Shown here: positions 7,139 to 7,188 of the stretch, piece after piece
How positions within the stretch are numbered: position 1 is the stretch's first letter
How the letters are laid out: every line of letters begins with the position of its first letter
NCBI GenBank assembly: GCA_003503535.1
Contig: DOCI01000214.1
Coordinates: 4,363 to 11,550, forward strand
DNA: 7,188 nt
Direction of reading: 5' to 3'
Source of the DNA: Planctomycetaceae bacterium
GTDB lineage: Bacteria > Planctomycetota > Planctomycetia > Planctomycetales > Planctomycetaceae
Translations under genes and position numbers: made by a program
Notes under the pieces: generated by a model
Database searches by the model: none
What the model saw: the letters and a program-made list of their open reading frames with translations, nothing else
Told to the model about the DNA's origin: nothing

Positions 7139-7180
7139 AAATCACAACCCGACGCGTCAGCGAGGGGCCCGTGTGGATTT
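7139..7180. repeat. GC-rich imperfect palindromic repeat, possibly a dispersed REP-like unit
   Basis: The arms AAATCACA (7139-7146) and TGTGGATTT (7172-7180) pair with one bulged base. Between them lie the perfect 8-base palindrome GACGCGTC (7151-7158) and GGGCCC (7165-7170). The core CCCGACGCGTCAGCGAGGG resembles short intergenic repeats I recall from several planctomycete genomes, which is from memory and unverified. No second copy occurs in the window. It may also be a terminator or other structure belonging to a gene to the right. Confidence 0.4.
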
Positions 7181-7188
7181 GATAATCT

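Overview
The window looks like chromosomal DNA of a planctomycete (Planctomycetota). This is inferred from the gene content: a secreted serine hydrolase, a secreted SGNH-sulfatase fusion, a secreted PQQ-like propeller protein opening with the DWxxWRG signature, wide gaps between genes, weak or absent Shine-Dalgarno sites, and planctomycete-type transposase remnants. Base composition looks close to even, as in Gimesia or Rubinisphaera-like genomes, but genus cannot be fixed from the sequence alone.

Layout. Positions 1-31 (minus) hold the first ten codons of what looks like an IS110-type DEDD transposase running off the left edge. A secreted beta-lactamase-fold serine hydrolase follows on the minus strand (133-1596), with a dyad just upstream of its start. 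Positions 1684-2490 hold no recognisable gene, only broken protein-like frames. Positions 2491-2829 (minus) are the remnant of a DDE integrase-type transposase: its N-terminal region is joined, by an internal deletion, to the last conserved motif of the catalytic core. Its upstream side runs straight into a large plus-strand gene (3021-5195) that encodes an SGNH/GDSL hydrolase fused to a type I sulfatase. After it come a doubtful 50-codon ORF and a terminator-like hairpin oriented for the convergent PQQ-like gene. That gene fills 5596-6888 on the minus strand, with a spaced 9-bp direct repeat upstream. A GC-rich imperfect palindrome lies at the right edge.

The three intact genes do not form an operon; each is apparently transcribed alone. 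All three products carry export signals. The fusion protein is the most informative: one chain would remove both an ester-linked group and a sulfate ester, as expected for breakdown of acetylated, sulfated polysaccharides. The transposon debris on both sides of the left half marks this as a rearranged, accessory-type region. I see no evidence of a defence system, CRISPR array, RNA gene or intact mobile element.
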